Source of the DNA: Amygdalobacter nucleatus | GTDB taxonomy: Bacteria; Bacillota; Clostridia; Saccharofermentanales; Fastidiosipilaceae | Reading direction: 5' to 3' | Length of the DNA: 64,000 nucleotides | Assembly (NCBI RefSeq): GCF_029167365.1 | Contig: NZ_JARFNM010000001.1 | Span: 674,001-738,000, forward strand | In this document: one piece after another, positions 27,240 to 35,329 of the stretch | Layout of the letters: every line of letters begins with the position of its first letter | Numbering within the stretch: position 1 is the first letter of the stretch | Made by a program: the position numbers and the translations under genes | Notes under the pieces: model-generated | The model's database searches: none | Told to the model about the DNA's origin: nothing | Seen by the model: the letters and a program-made list of their open reading frames with translations, nothing else

Positions 27240-28623
27240 TTGGCTTAAATTTGATGATTTGGAGCTAAGCGATTATTTAGATCGTGAACTTGAAATCACA
27301 GATAAGGGACAAGTCAAAAGTACAACAACCAATCTCATAACTGTGTTAGTGAATCCCCGTTTTTGTAAAGAACAAGATATTTTATCAGGATATATTTTCT
27401 TTGACACTTGCAGCAGAACAATTCGTTTTTATGGAAAGTTAAAAGGAGAAAGATGTACTGATTTAGAAATACGAAAATGGAATGACCATATGACAAATAT
27501 CCTCGGAGTTGAAATCGAAAGAGAATTTGGAATTAAATATTCGAAAAATCGTATGGAAGATGCCGTTCTTTTTGTTGCTCATAAGAGGTCAATCAATTTA
27601 CCGGCAATGTATATGGAATCGCTACCCTATGACGGGCAAGAATATATTTCAAAATTACTACCCAAATATCTTGGAGCAGAGGATACAAAATTAAATTCTT
27701 GGATTATGAAACATATCTTGGTCGGTATGGTAAAAAGAGCATTTAATCCCGGATGTAAGTTTGATGAATTGATGGTTCTTACAGGGGTGCAGGGCGTTGG
27801 GAAAACTTCATTTATTGAAAAACTGGCACTATTTCCTGAATGGTATTGCTCATTAAACAATATAAAAGGGAAAGATGCCGTCAGTAATTTGGTAGGTAAG
27901 ATTGTTGTTGAGCTTGAAGAATTTGTTGCTCTTAGAAATGCGAAAAGTGCTGATGAAGCAAAACTTTTTATTTCGGCAAGAACAAGCACGGTAAGACTTC
28001 CATATGAACGCTTTTCAACAGATGTTAAACGAAGCTGTGTTTTGATTGCGACAACAAACGACGCTACATTCTTGGGAGACTTCTCAGGAGAAAGAAGATA
28101 CTTGCCTGTAAAAGTGAACAGTGAAAAGATACAAATTCCGTTGATGTATGATCCGGAAAAATTTCCTGTATTGGAAACTATCACAAGAAAAAAACATGAA
28201 AAAATGCTGAAAAATGATTTTGAAGGAGCTATTGCAGAAGCGGTACATCTTTACAAAAACAAGCTGCATGATTTCTATTTGCCGAAGGAACTAAGAAGTG
28301 ATTTGGATTATGTCATTCAAACACATAAGAGCGAAAACAGACATGTGCAAAACTTCTTGGACTTCATGGAATGGAAGGTAACGAAGTCTGATACTCCTAA
28401 TATATTATGTTCCGCAGAATTTACAAGCAAGTATCCTGAAACAAATGAAAAGGTGTTTTCGGAACTGATGGAAAATGAGATGGCTGACGAATGGATTTTA
28501 GAGCCTAATGTAAAAAGCAAGAAAGTAAGGATTGACGGAATCGTTAGAGTAAGCAAGAAGTTCTATAAGAGAAATGTAACCGCAGACTTTATGGAAGTAA
28601 AAGATATGGAAATACCATTTTAA
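27232..28623 (+). CDS. VapE/D5-type superfamily 3 helicase
   Basis: A 463-residue ATPase with Walker A GVQGVGKTSF (near residue 187), Walker B KIVVELEEF, sensor region CVLIATTNDATFLGD and the following FSGERRYLPV, the standard VapE/virulence-associated E order. It starts at TTG 27232, with AGGAGG upstream, overlapping the primase. The C-terminal 100 residues look like a small DNA-binding module (FTSKYPETNEKVFSELMENE). It is expected to unwind the element origin and work with the primase. The strong 20-bp hairpin just after the gene is a candidate target. Confidence 0.88.
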   Translation: MNNWLKFDDLELSDYLDRELEITDKGQVKSTTTNLITVLVNPRFCKEQDILSGYIFFDTCSRTIRFYGKLKGERCTDLEIRKWNDHMTNILGVEIEREFGIKYSKNRMEDAVLFVAHKRSINLPAMYMESLPYDGQEYISKLLPKYLGAEDTKLNSWIMKHILVGMVKRAFNPGCKFDELMVLTGVQGVGKTSFIEKLALFPEWYCSLNNIKGKDAVSNLVGKIVVELEEFVALRNAKSADEAKLFISARTSTVRLPYERFSTDVKRSCVLIATTNDATFLGDFSGERRYLPVKVNSEKIQIPLMYDPEKFPVLETITRKKHEKMLKNDFEGAIAEAVHLYKNKLHDFYLPKELRSDLDYVIQTHKSENRHVQNFLDFMEWKVTKSDTPNILCSAEFTSKYPETNEKVFSELMENEMADEWILEPNVKSKKVRIDGIVRVSKKFYKRNVTADFMEVKDMEIPF

Positions 28624-28640
28624 GAGTTTTGAAAAAGTCT

Positions 28641-28690
28641 GCTACCGCTACTTTGCTACCTGGCTTAAAAGGTAGCGAGGTAGTGGTAGC
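28641..28690. repeat. 20-bp hairpin made of GCTACC repeats, candidate replication origin
   Basis: The left arm (28641-28660) contains GCTACC, GCTACT and GCTACC. The right arm (28671-28690) contains GGTAGC, GGTAGT and GGTAGC. The two arms pair along 20 positions (two G-U pairs) around a 10-base loop. Repeated hexamers in opposite orientation next to a helicase gene resemble iteron origins. No T run follows at once, so it is not a standard terminator. Confidence 0.6.
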
Positions 28691-28792
28691 GACAACTTTT
28701 AAACTTTTGTAGAAAAGAAAAAAACATGATTTTTTAGATAAATTGATTATAGCGGTTCATATGTCTTTTCTGTGATAGTCATAAGAGCTTAT

Positions 28793-28844
28793 TAGTAAAA
28801 GCACTATTTTCAGTGAGATAGTAAAAGCACTATTTTCAGTGAGA
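28793..28844 (+). repeat. Perfect tandem repeat, 26 bp x 2
   Basis: Each unit runs from TAGTAAAAGC to TTTTCAGTGAGA and contains a small CACT-N5-AGTG inverted repeat. The first unit spans 28793-28818 and the second 28819-28844, with no mismatches. Candidate relaxosome or replication-protein binding sites. Confidence 0.85.
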
Positions 28845-28856
28845 TAGCAAGCATAT

Positions 28857-28931
28857 ACTTTTTGACCACAGTCCAAAAAGTAGGCTTGTAAGCTGCTAAT
28901 TCACCTTAATCAATTTTAGGGAGTACCCTAA
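28857..28931. repeat. Two inverted repeats upstream of mobC
   Basis: ACTTTTTG (28857-28864) and CAAAAAGT (28874-28881) form an 8-9-8 inverted repeat. TTAGGG-AGTA-CCCTAA (28916-28931) is a 6-4-6 one. A nick site is probably near one of them, but I cannot point to it. Confidence 0.65.
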
Positions 28932-28959
28932 GACCCCAATGAGAAAGGAGAGATGAAAA

Positions 28960-29340
28960 ATGCCAAAGATAGTTAATCGTAAAAACAACTGTACCGTTCA
29001 CTTTATGGTGAACGAAGAAGATATGAAAGAATTAAATAGAAGATTTGCATTGACCAATTTTAAGAGCAAGAGAGAATTTTACAGAGATACTATTTTCAAG
29101 AACAAAATTATCAGCATTGATATTTTTGGAGACTTCAGAAAAGAACTGAGGGAATTATCTTCTCTTATAAGTCGTAACTCAGTGAACCTGAATCAGATTG
29201 CAAAGGCGGTAAACAGTACAGGAGTTATTTACAAAGATGATATTGAAAGTATCAAGGAAGCTTTGCAGGGGGAACTTCTTTTTCTATCAGAGTTTAGAGA
29301 AAAGGTTTCCGACTATATTATCAATGAGGTTGTAGGATAA
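28960..29340 (+). CDS. MobC-type relaxosome protein
   Basis: A 126-residue DNA-binding accessory of the relaxase. The N-terminus is a basic ribbon-helix-helix region (NNCTVHFMVNEEDMKELNRR). The middle carries the MobC hallmark SRNSVNLNQIAKAVNSTG (about residues 72-89), and a helical tail follows. The ribosome site GAAAGGAGAG precedes ATG 28960. The stop overlaps the relaxase start by one base (TAATG), so both are made in step. In this family MobC melts DNA at oriT to help the relaxase nick it. Confidence 0.9.
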   Translation: MPKIVNRKNNCTVHFMVNEEDMKELNRRFALTNFKSKREFYRDTIFKNKIISIDIFGDFRKELRELSSLISRNSVNLNQIAKAVNSTGVIYKDDIESIKEALQGELLFLSEFREKVSDYIINEVVG

Positions 29341-30800
29341 TGGCTGTTACAAAGATACATCCGATTAAAACAACTCTTAAAAAGGCAATAGACTATATCT
29401 GTAACGGAGATAAGACAGACGATGAAATCTATGTTACAACACACCTTTGCAGCAGAGAAAATGCTCATAAAGAGTTCGAACTTACCAAGAAACAATTTAG
29501 CTCAAGAACCAAGACCTTAGCACATCATTTGATTCAATCTTTTGTTCCGGAAGAAGTGAGTTTTGAAGAAGCACATCAAGTTGGAATTGAACTCTGTGAA
29601 AAGATTTTAGGCGGGAAATATGAGTATGTATTGGCTACTCATATTGACAAAGACCATATTCATAATCACATCATTTTTAATTCCATAGATGTTGATGAAG
29701 GTAAAGTTTATCATTCCTACTATGGTTCCTATATGAACATCAGAAATCAAAGCGATAGACTGTGCAAGGAACATAATTTATCGGTAATAGATGTTGAAAC
29801 GCAAAAAGAAATCAATGAAATTAAGCGAAGAAAATTTGTGAATTGGTACGACTGGAATGAAGATAAAAAGGGCAGTAGCTATAAATCAAGACTTCAATTT
29901 GATATTGATAGAATCATAAAGCAGTCAATCAACTGGCAGGACTTTTTATCTAAAATGGAAAGCTATGGTTATGAAATCAAGTTTGGGAAGCACATAGCTT
30001 TTAGAAGTAAAAATCAGCAAAGATTTACCAGAGCAAAGATCATTGGAAATAACTACACTGAAGAACAGATTAAGGACAGAATCCTAAATAAAGAGAAAGA
30101 AATTGGCAATATCATTGATATTAAGAACAACGAAAAAGCAAAGTTGAACAAAGGGTATGAACACTGGGCAACGAAACATAATCTTAAAACTGCTGCTTCC
30201 ACACTTGTTGAAATTAGGAATAAAGGTTTTAACTCAATGGAAGAATTGGAGCGTGGCATCAGCCGAATCTCCATTGAAAAGAATGAGTTGAAACGAGAAT
30301 TTGATAAGCTGTCATTGGAACAAAAGAGGATAAAGGCAGTAGTAAAGCATATTCAAGTCTGTATTAACAAGCGAGAACATTATGAGGGTTATCGCAAAAA
30401 TCCGAATGACAAAATTTATTTGATGATGAATCGAAAAGATGTGGAAGCTTATCAGAAATCCTATGAGGAAATAGATATTTTCCTTAAACAATTTCCTCAT
30501 TTGAGACATATGGTGTTGGGAGAGTTAAAAGCAAAATCAGGTAAAATTCTTTTCAGAAAATTAAATGAGCGTTCCAAAGAATTACAGATTAAACAAGAGG
30601 ATATTGCCGAGAAACATAATGCGTTATCAGTAAAATATGAGGAGTTGGAACATCTGAAAAATAACATGAATGATTATCTTGGCAGAGATAAAACTGAGAA
30701 GAAAAAGGAATCAGTTATCGACGTCATAAAGAAGCATAAGGCTAAGGAAAAAGAAAAGCCAAAAGAAAAGAAAGAAGCAAACAAAGAAGCTGATAGGTAA
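29340..30800 (+). CDS. Relaxase, MOBP/VirD2-like
   Basis: This 486-residue nicking enzyme cuts one strand at oriT, stays attached through a tyrosine and leads the strand into a recipient. The metal-binding triad is in THIDKDHIHNHIIFN (about residues 100-114). The likely catalytic tyrosine lies in AIDYICNGDK (near residue 18). The N-terminal about 240 residues are the relaxase domain; the rest is a long charged helical/coiled-coil tail ending in a Lys/Glu-rich run. No coupling protein or secretion genes are present, so it depends on a helper conjugative element. Confidence 0.93.
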   Translation: MAVTKIHPIKTTLKKAIDYICNGDKTDDEIYVTTHLCSRENAHKEFELTKKQFSSRTKTLAHHLIQSFVPEEVSFEEAHQVGIELCEKILGGKYEYVLATHIDKDHIHNHIIFNSIDVDEGKVYHSYYGSYMNIRNQSDRLCKEHNLSVIDVETQKEINEIKRRKFVNWYDWNEDKKGSSYKSRLQFDIDRIIKQSINWQDFLSKMESYGYEIKFGKHIAFRSKNQQRFTRAKIIGNNYTEEQIKDRILNKEKEIGNIIDIKNNEKAKLNKGYEHWATKHNLKTAASTLVEIRNKGFNSMEELERGISRISIEKNELKREFDKLSLEQKRIKAVVKHIQVCINKREHYEGYRKNPNDKIYLMMNRKDVEAYQKSYEEIDIFLKQFPHLRHMVLGELKAKSGKILFRKLNERSKELQIKQEDIAEKHNALSVKYEELEHLKNNMNDYLGRDKTEKKKESVIDVIKKHKAKEKEKPKEKKEANKEADR

Positions 30801-30807
30801 ATTTATG

Positions 30808-30840
30808 GTCGGTGTGGTCTTAGGGCTGCACCGGCTTTTT
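30808..30840 (+). terminator. Terminator of the mobilization operon
   Basis: GTCGGTGTGGTC pairs with GGCTGCACCGGC along 12 positions (several G-U pairs), loop TTAG, followed by TTTTT. Confidence 0.85.
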
Positions 30841-30870
30841 ACTATTTATAGTGGTAAAATCTAAATAGAA

Positions 30871-30946
30871 ATTCGAATATTTTCGAAATAGAGTTGACAT
30901 ACATTCTGTAAAAAAGTATAATCTATTTAGAAATATATCGAAATAG
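30871..30946 (+). promoter_or_regulatory. Consensus promoter and repeated operator of the sdpR-like operon
   Basis: TTGACA (30894-30899), a 17-base spacer and TATAAT (30917-30922). A TCGAAATAGA element occurs before the -35 box (about 30882-30892) and again after the -10 box, where CTATTT (30923-30928) and AAATAG (30941-30946) form an inverted repeat. The placement suits autorepression by the ArsR-type protein encoded next. Confidence 0.8.
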
Positions 30947-30985
30947 AATTTTGAAGTTTAAAATAGATTAGACGAGGTAATTTGA

Positions 30986-31261
30986 GTGGGATTCCCGAAT
31001 ACATTTAAAGCATTAGCAGATCCTGTAAGGCGTGATATTTTACTTTCCTTGAAGCAAAAATCACTTACAGCAGGAGAAATTGCTGAAAAATATGATTTAT
31101 CTAATTCAACCATTTCTTATCATTTATCCTTGCTAAAAAAAGCAGAATTAGTAACGGAGAGGAAGTATAAGAATTTTATATACTATGACATAAATATATC
31201 CGTATTTGAGGAATTGATAATTTGGTTATCACAGTTTCAAGGAGTGGAAAATGAAGAATAA
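30986..31261 (+). CDS. ArsR/SdpR-type autorepressor
   Basis: A 91-residue winged-helix protein starting at GTG 30986. NTFKALADPVRRDILLSLKQ and LSNSTISYHLSLLKKAELV are the recognition features of the ArsR/SdpR class. It lacks the usual metal-binding cysteines, as in SdpR, which is controlled by being held at the membrane by SdpI. It overlaps the following SdpI-like gene by 11 bases. It is expected to repress its own operon until a toxic peptide engages the SdpI partner, by analogy with the Bacillus SdpRI system. Confidence 0.88.
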   Translation: MGFPNTFKALADPVRRDILLSLKQKSLTAGEIAEKYDLSNSTISYHLSLLKKAELVTERKYKNFIYYDINISVFEELIIWLSQFQGVENEE

Positions 31262-31850
31262 AAAATGGTATGTGGTAATAATACTACTTAGTTTTTCAGC
31301 AAGTATATACCTATTAACTAACGGAAATGGAGAAATTAGTTTCTATAAGCTGTATATACTACCAATGATAATTTCGGTATTTAGCATAGGCTTAGATATA
31401 ATTGGTGGGATGCTGGCGAAAAGAGATAGATTGCCACATAAATTAGTATTGCCTATTGCAATGAGTGTTCCTGTGTTATTTTCTATATCACAATATGGAA
31501 AGTATGTTTTTAATCAAGCGAATGAAAACTATACTCAGAAAATAATACATGTTTTAGTAGCTTTAATCATTATTGCAGTTGGGAATTATTTGCCAAAAAC
31601 AAAACCAAGTAGATTTGTAGGACTGAAATTTTTCTGGTTATTAGATAGACCGGTACTATGGTTTAAAGTGCATAGGTTGGCGGGATATTTATGGATTATA
31701 TCTGGCATTTTGATACTATCCGTTGGTCTTTCAAATAAATGGTTTTGGATGATTAGTTATGCAATGCTGCTATATGTCATTCCATTGATATATTCCATTG
31801 TGTTATTAAAAAAAGAAAAGGAGGAGAAAAATGAAATCATCAAAGATTAA
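31251..31850 (+). CDS. SdpI-family immunity/signalling membrane protein
   Basis: A 199-residue protein with about six membrane segments. The second half holds the SdpI signature, IIAVGNYLPKTKPSRFVGLK, followed by HRLAGYLWIISGILI. Full-length SdpI proteins carry an N-terminal DUF1648 domain; here that domain is encoded as a separate downstream gene. The gene overlaps sdpR by 11 bases and the DUF1648 gene by 20 bases, so the three are translated together. By analogy, it protects against an SDP-like peptide toxin and binds the repressor. The toxin it answers to is unknown. Confidence 0.83.
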   Translation: MKNKKWYVVIILLSFSASIYLLTNGNGEISFYKLYILPMIISVFSIGLDIIGGMLAKRDRLPHKLVLPIAMSVPVLFSISQYGKYVFNQANENYTQKIIHVLVALIIIAVGNYLPKTKPSRFVGLKFFWLLDRPVLWFKVHRLAGYLWIISGILILSVGLSNKWFWMISYAMLLYVIPLIYSIVLLKKEKEEKNEIIKD

Positions 31851-32139
31851 GCACCTAATTATTAGTAGTATTTTATGCTTAGCTACAGTTGGCATTTTCT
31901 TGGTATTTGGTAAGAATTTACCAGATATAGTACCAGTACATTGGGATTCATCTGGAAATGTTAATGGTACTATCGCCAAAACCTACTTAACTTACGGAGC
32001 GCCATTTGCATATCTGCTTATTAACTTTATTGCATTTGCAAAGTTTCAAGGAAGTGAAAAAGCAACATGGAAATACTATCTTGTACCATTAAGTGTAATA
32101 GCAATTAGTTTCTTGGTAATATTTTTAGCTTTGAGATAA
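31831..32139 (+). CDS. DUF1648-domain membrane protein
   Basis: A 102-residue protein with three membrane segments. The hallmark of DUF1648, LPDIVPVHWDSSGNVNG, lies just after the first segment. In SdpI proteins this domain is fused to the SdpI domain; a free-standing copy directly after sdpI looks like a split version of the same protein. It overlaps the sdpI gene by 20 bases. No clear start-site conflict: GGAGGAGAAA lies upstream of the ATG. Confidence 0.83.
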   Translation: MKSSKIKHLIISSILCLATVGIFLVFGKNLPDIVPVHWDSSGNVNGTIAKTYLTYGAPFAYLLINFIAFAKFQGSEKATWKYYLVPLSVIAISFLVIFLALR

Positions 32140-32159
32140 GAACATAGTGCAGAGTAAAA

Positions 32160-32195
32160 TAGCTCCAGACAGATTATTCTGCTGGGGCTATTTTT
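32160..32195 (+). terminator. Terminator after the sdpRI operon
   Basis: TAGCTCCAG (32160-32168) pairs with CTGGGGCTA (32182-32190), then TTTTT. The ABC genes start 10 bases later, so some read-through may occur. Confidence 0.8.
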
Positions 32196-32205
32196 AGGAG
32201 GAATT

Positions 32206-32916
32206 ATGCTGAAAATAAATAATTTTTCGAAAACCTATAGTAATGGTCATGTTGCAATTGCTAACTTAAATTTAACGGTAGAAGCAGGTGATATATATGC
32301 GTTTATTGGTTCTAATGGTTCAGGTAAGACATCAACTATAAAGGCTATCGTGGGAATACATGATTTTGATGGCGAAATCATTGTTAATGGTAAAAAAGTA
32401 AGCAGAAAAAATGAAACTTATAAAAAAGATATTGCTTATATACCGGATAATCCTGATGTATATGAAAATTTGACAGGCTTTCAATATGTCAATTTTGTAT
32501 CTGATTTATACGAAGTCGCAAAAAATGTAAGAGAGGAAAAGTTAGATTATTTCTCAAACTTGTTTGAAATGAAATCCTTTCTAAACAATACAATTTCATC
32601 CTATTCACATGGTATGAAACAAAAAATTGTGATTATCTCAGCATTGATTCATTCCCCTAAGTTATTAGTAATGGATGAGCCTTTCGTGGGATTAGATCCC
32701 AAATCATCATATTTGCTAAAAGAAGAAATGAGAAAGTTAGCGAGAAATGGTGGAGCAATTTTCTTTTCAACACATGTTTTAGAAGTTGCAGAAAAGCTTT
32801 GTAATAAAATTGCCATGATAGATAATGGACATTTGATTTTTGAGGGTAAAACAACAGAAATATTAAAAAACTCTGATGGATTAGAGCAATATTTTATGGA
32901 GATGATTAAAAAATGA
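32206..32916 (+). CDS. ABC transporter ATPase (bacteriocin/lantibiotic immunity type)
   Basis: A 236-residue ATPase with GSNGSGKTST (Walker A), YSHGMKQKIVIISAL (signature) and LLVMDEPFVGLDP (Walker B), then STHVLEVAEKLC. Its size and sequence resemble ATPases of ABC-2 exporters used for peptide immunity or lipid-active drug export. The following permease overlaps by 4 bases. Located after the SdpR/SdpI genes, it is plausibly part of the same defence against peptide toxins, but the substrate is not known. Confidence 0.88.
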   Translation: MLKINNFSKTYSNGHVAIANLNLTVEAGDIYAFIGSNGSGKTSTIKAIVGIHDFDGEIIVNGKKVSRKNETYKKDIAYIPDNPDVYENLTGFQYVNFVSDLYEVAKNVREEKLDYFSNLFEMKSFLNNTISSYSHGMKQKIVIISALIHSPKLLVMDEPFVGLDPKSSYLLKEEMRKLARNGGAIFFSTHVLEVAEKLCNKIAMIDNGHLIFEGKTTEILKNSDGLEQYFMEMIKK

Positions 32917-34460
32917 AAAATACTGTCATACTTGTAAAAAATCAAGTGATCAATCTCCTTAATATCGGTAATGGAGAGAAAAACAAAAAAGAAACATTGA
33001 TATATACTTCATTGAGTCTATTTTCTGTATTTATGTTGGTTTGCTTGTACAATTTCTTTTCAATAAAATCAATTATAGAAATTGGGTTATATAAGTATGC
33101 TGTATCGTATGGAGTTTCCATATCGTTTTTCTTTGTGGTTTTAGCAACGATTTTTAGAAGTAATTCTATTTTCTTTTATAACAAAGATTTTGAAATGCTT
33201 AGTTCTTTTCCGGTAAAAAAATCTGAAATCATTGCAAGTAAGTTTTTTCTATTATATTTAATAGACTTAATTATATGTGAAAGCGTATTGCTGCCAGATG
33301 TAATTTTATTATTATTAAAACAATACATTTCAATTGAACTATTTTTGATTTTTTTAGTAGCAAGCATAATTATCCCTATTATTCCTATGTGTGTGGCTTC
33401 TGGCTTGGCGATTTTAATTGAGATGTTAGGTAGTTTATGTAAAAGAAAAAATATTGTGAACATCACATTATCATTTTTGCTTTTCATGGGATATTTTATA
33501 GTTATATCAATAAATCGTGGGGCGAAATATTTAGCGTTAGAAAAAATTATTGAGAATAAACTTATAAAAATATTTCCTTTTGCAAAGCTATTTTATATCG
33601 GAGAAAGTTTACAAATTAGACTTGTTATTTTCTTGTTGATTTCAGTTGCGATATTTAGCTTGTATTTCACTTTCTCAATGAAAAATTACGATAAAATACA
33701 TCTATTTCTAAATAGATGTATTCAAGGGAAAAGAGAGAGTAACTTAATCATTAAGACAAAAACACCATTTAGAGCGTTGTTTGAAAAAGAATTGAGGAGG
33801 TATTTAGGCTCAAGTAGTTATGTGATAAATACTTCTTTGGGCATTATGATTTTGTGTTTTGTATCATGTGGATGTATTATATTTGGAATTTCTAATATAG
33901 AAAATCTGTTAGGAATAAGCTCATTGGAATCAATACTTACTCAATATGGTTCATTGTTTATTGCTTCATTTTTAATAATGTCTTGCACTACATCATCGTC
34001 CATATCATTGGAAGGCAATAACCTATGGATATTACAATCATCACCAGTGTCTACAAGGAAAATCATAAATAGTAAAATAGCGGTTAATGTTTTAATACAC
34101 TTTGTTGGATATGTACTTGCAGTAATGATGATTCTTTTGAAAACTAAATTGAATGTGCTTCAAATGAGTTTTGTATTGATTGTTCCGATATGTTATTCAT
34201 TATTTATTTCTGTTGTAGGTCTTTATCTAAACATGCGATACATGAAACTTAAATGGAATGATGAGATAAGTGTAGTTAAGCATAGTACAGCAGCCATACT
34301 AACCAATCTTATTGCAATAATTATGATTGCAGTTCCTGTTATAATGATGATTTTCTTGCATTTGTCATATCAAGTAACAATGCTTATAATATGCACCTTA
34401 ATGCTTATTGTTCGTCAAAAATTATATAGAGTTAGTCTATCTATAAATTTTTGCAAGTAA
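32913..34460 (+). CDS. ABC-2-type permease
   Basis: A 515-residue, very hydrophobic protein with roughly twelve membrane segments in two groups (about 30-260 and 310-510), joined by a cytoplasmic loop (RCIQGKRESNLIIKTKTPF). This large form is like permeases annotated as putative ABC-2 exporters of the YhaP or SaeG kind; I do not recognise a specific family member. It pairs with the ATPase before it (overlap ATGA). It is AT-rich like the rest of the element. A terminator follows. Confidence 0.8.
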   Translation: MKNTVILVKNQVINLLNIGNGEKNKKETLIYTSLSLFSVFMLVCLYNFFSIKSIIEIGLYKYAVSYGVSISFFFVVLATIFRSNSIFFYNKDFEMLSSFPVKKSEIIASKFFLLYLIDLIICESVLLPDVILLLLKQYISIELFLIFLVASIIIPIIPMCVASGLAILIEMLGSLCKRKNIVNITLSFLLFMGYFIVISINRGAKYLALEKIIENKLIKIFPFAKLFYIGESLQIRLVIFLLISVAIFSLYFTFSMKNYDKIHLFLNRCIQGKRESNLIIKTKTPFRALFEKELRRYLGSSSYVINTSLGIMILCFVSCGCIIFGISNIENLLGISSLESILTQYGSLFIASFLIMSCTTSSSISLEGNNLWILQSSPVSTRKIINSKIAVNVLIHFVGYVLAVMMILLKTKLNVLQMSFVLIVPICYSLFISVVGLYLNMRYMKLKWNDEISVVKHSTAAILTNLIAIIMIAVPVIMMIFLHLSYQVTMLIICTLMLIVRQKLYRVSLSINFCK

Positions 34461-34515
34461 TGTGAAGAAAATACCTATGAACTAAAAATAAAATTAAATA
34501 TAGAGATATTTTCAA

Positions 34516-34556
34516 GAGGACATTTTACGCCAAAGTGTAGAAGTCCTCCTTTTTTA
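34516..34556 (+). terminator. Terminator of the ABC pair
   Basis: GAGGAC (34516-34521) pairs with GTCCTC (34543-34548), with an inner TACGC/GTGTA stem, then CTTTTTT. Confidence 0.75.
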
Positions 34557-34601
34557 TTCTCATAAAGCAAAAACAGAGAACTTAAAAAGGAGGATAACTA
34601 A

Positions 34602-35015
34602 GTGGCAAAAGAATATTACATTTATGTAAAAGGCAAAGCCGTACCTGTAAGTGAAGAAGTTTATAAAGCCTACTGGAAGATAACAGAGCATGAAAAGTAT
34701 CTCCAAAGAAAAGATTGGAAGCACAATGTTATATCATTTTCGGCACTGGATTATGACGGACACTTTATAGATAACATCATAGATGAAAGAATAGACTTAG
34801 AAAAAATTGTAGAAGTAAAAATGCAAATTGAAGAATTAAACAAGGCACTAGCCACACTAACAAAAGAAGAACAAGAGTTAATGGAAGCCATCTTCTACAG
34901 AGAAGAAAGTCTAAGGTCAATCGGCAGAAAAGAAAAAGTAAGCTATCAAGCAATCGGAAAAAGGAGGGATAAGATTTTAGAAAAACTAAGAAAGATATTA
35001 AAAGATAAAATCTAA
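34602..35015 (+). CDS. Sigma-70 region-4-like regulator typical of mobile elements
   Basis: A 137-residue protein starting at GTG 34602 with AAAGGAGGAT upstream. The N-terminus (YYIYVKGKAVPVSEEVYKAY) is the conserved head of a family found in Firmicute conjugative and mobilizable elements. The C-terminal 60 residues hold an HTH like sigma region 4, LTKEEQELMEAIFYREESLR then SIGRKEKVSYQAIGKRRDKI. These are thought to regulate element genes, but the target is not known. It is the last gene before attR. Confidence 0.8.
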   Translation: MAKEYYIYVKGKAVPVSEEVYKAYWKITEHEKYLQRKDWKHNVISFSALDYDGHFIDNIIDERIDLEKIVEVKMQIEELNKALATLTKEEQELMEAIFYREESLRSIGRKEKVSYQAIGKRRDKILEKLRKILKDKI

Positions 35016-35023
35016 AAACATGG

Positions 35024-35057
35024 AAAGGTTAAGTGTCAAAAGATGCTTAACCTTTTT
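35024..35057 (+). terminator. Terminator of the sigma-like gene
   Basis: AAAGGTTAAG (35024-35033) pairs with CTTAACCTTT (35046-35055), loop of 12, followed by TTG. Confidence 0.8.
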
Positions 35058-35329
35058 GACTATATATAGAGGTTTGAGAATCTGGGCTATTATTTGAATA
35101 AAGAAATTTTATGGTACAATCACTGTAGTTTAGTTGAAAATAACGCAGTAATGTTTATTAGATTTGTAAGCTTAAAATTTTAGAAAATTTTATATTTTAG
35201 TATCACTTATGATACTGTCTTGATACTAAAAAACTCAAAAACTATAAAAAATAGGTATAAAACGCTCAAAAATAGAAACAAAATAGATACTGCTTTATAA
35301 AAACAAGAAACAAATATGCTATGGTAATT
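35058..35329 (+). other. Right end of the element, arm-site region
   Basis: No gene. It contains the right copies of the three arm repeats (35211-35231, 35257-35266, 35307-35321) and an inverted TTTTAGTATC (35196-35205) facing GATACT, all expected targets of the integrase or Xis. Confidence 0.7.

Larger units (their letters stand above)
28691..28959. other. Noncoding region with repeats, candidate oriT
   Basis: There is no gene between the helicase and mobC. The region holds a tandem direct repeat (28793-28844) and two inverted repeats (28857-28881 and 28916-28931) just upstream of the mobilization genes, the usual place for an origin of transfer. Confidence 0.55.

Noticed and set aside
27627-28184. 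Minus-strand frame of 185 codons opposite the VapE-like gene
   Set aside because: Shadow frame; the plus strand has clear helicase motifs through the same bases.
31251-32139. A frameshifted single SdpI gene
   Set aside because: The DUF1648 domain comes after the SdpI domain, not before, and each has its own ribosome site, so these are two genes rather than a broken fused one.
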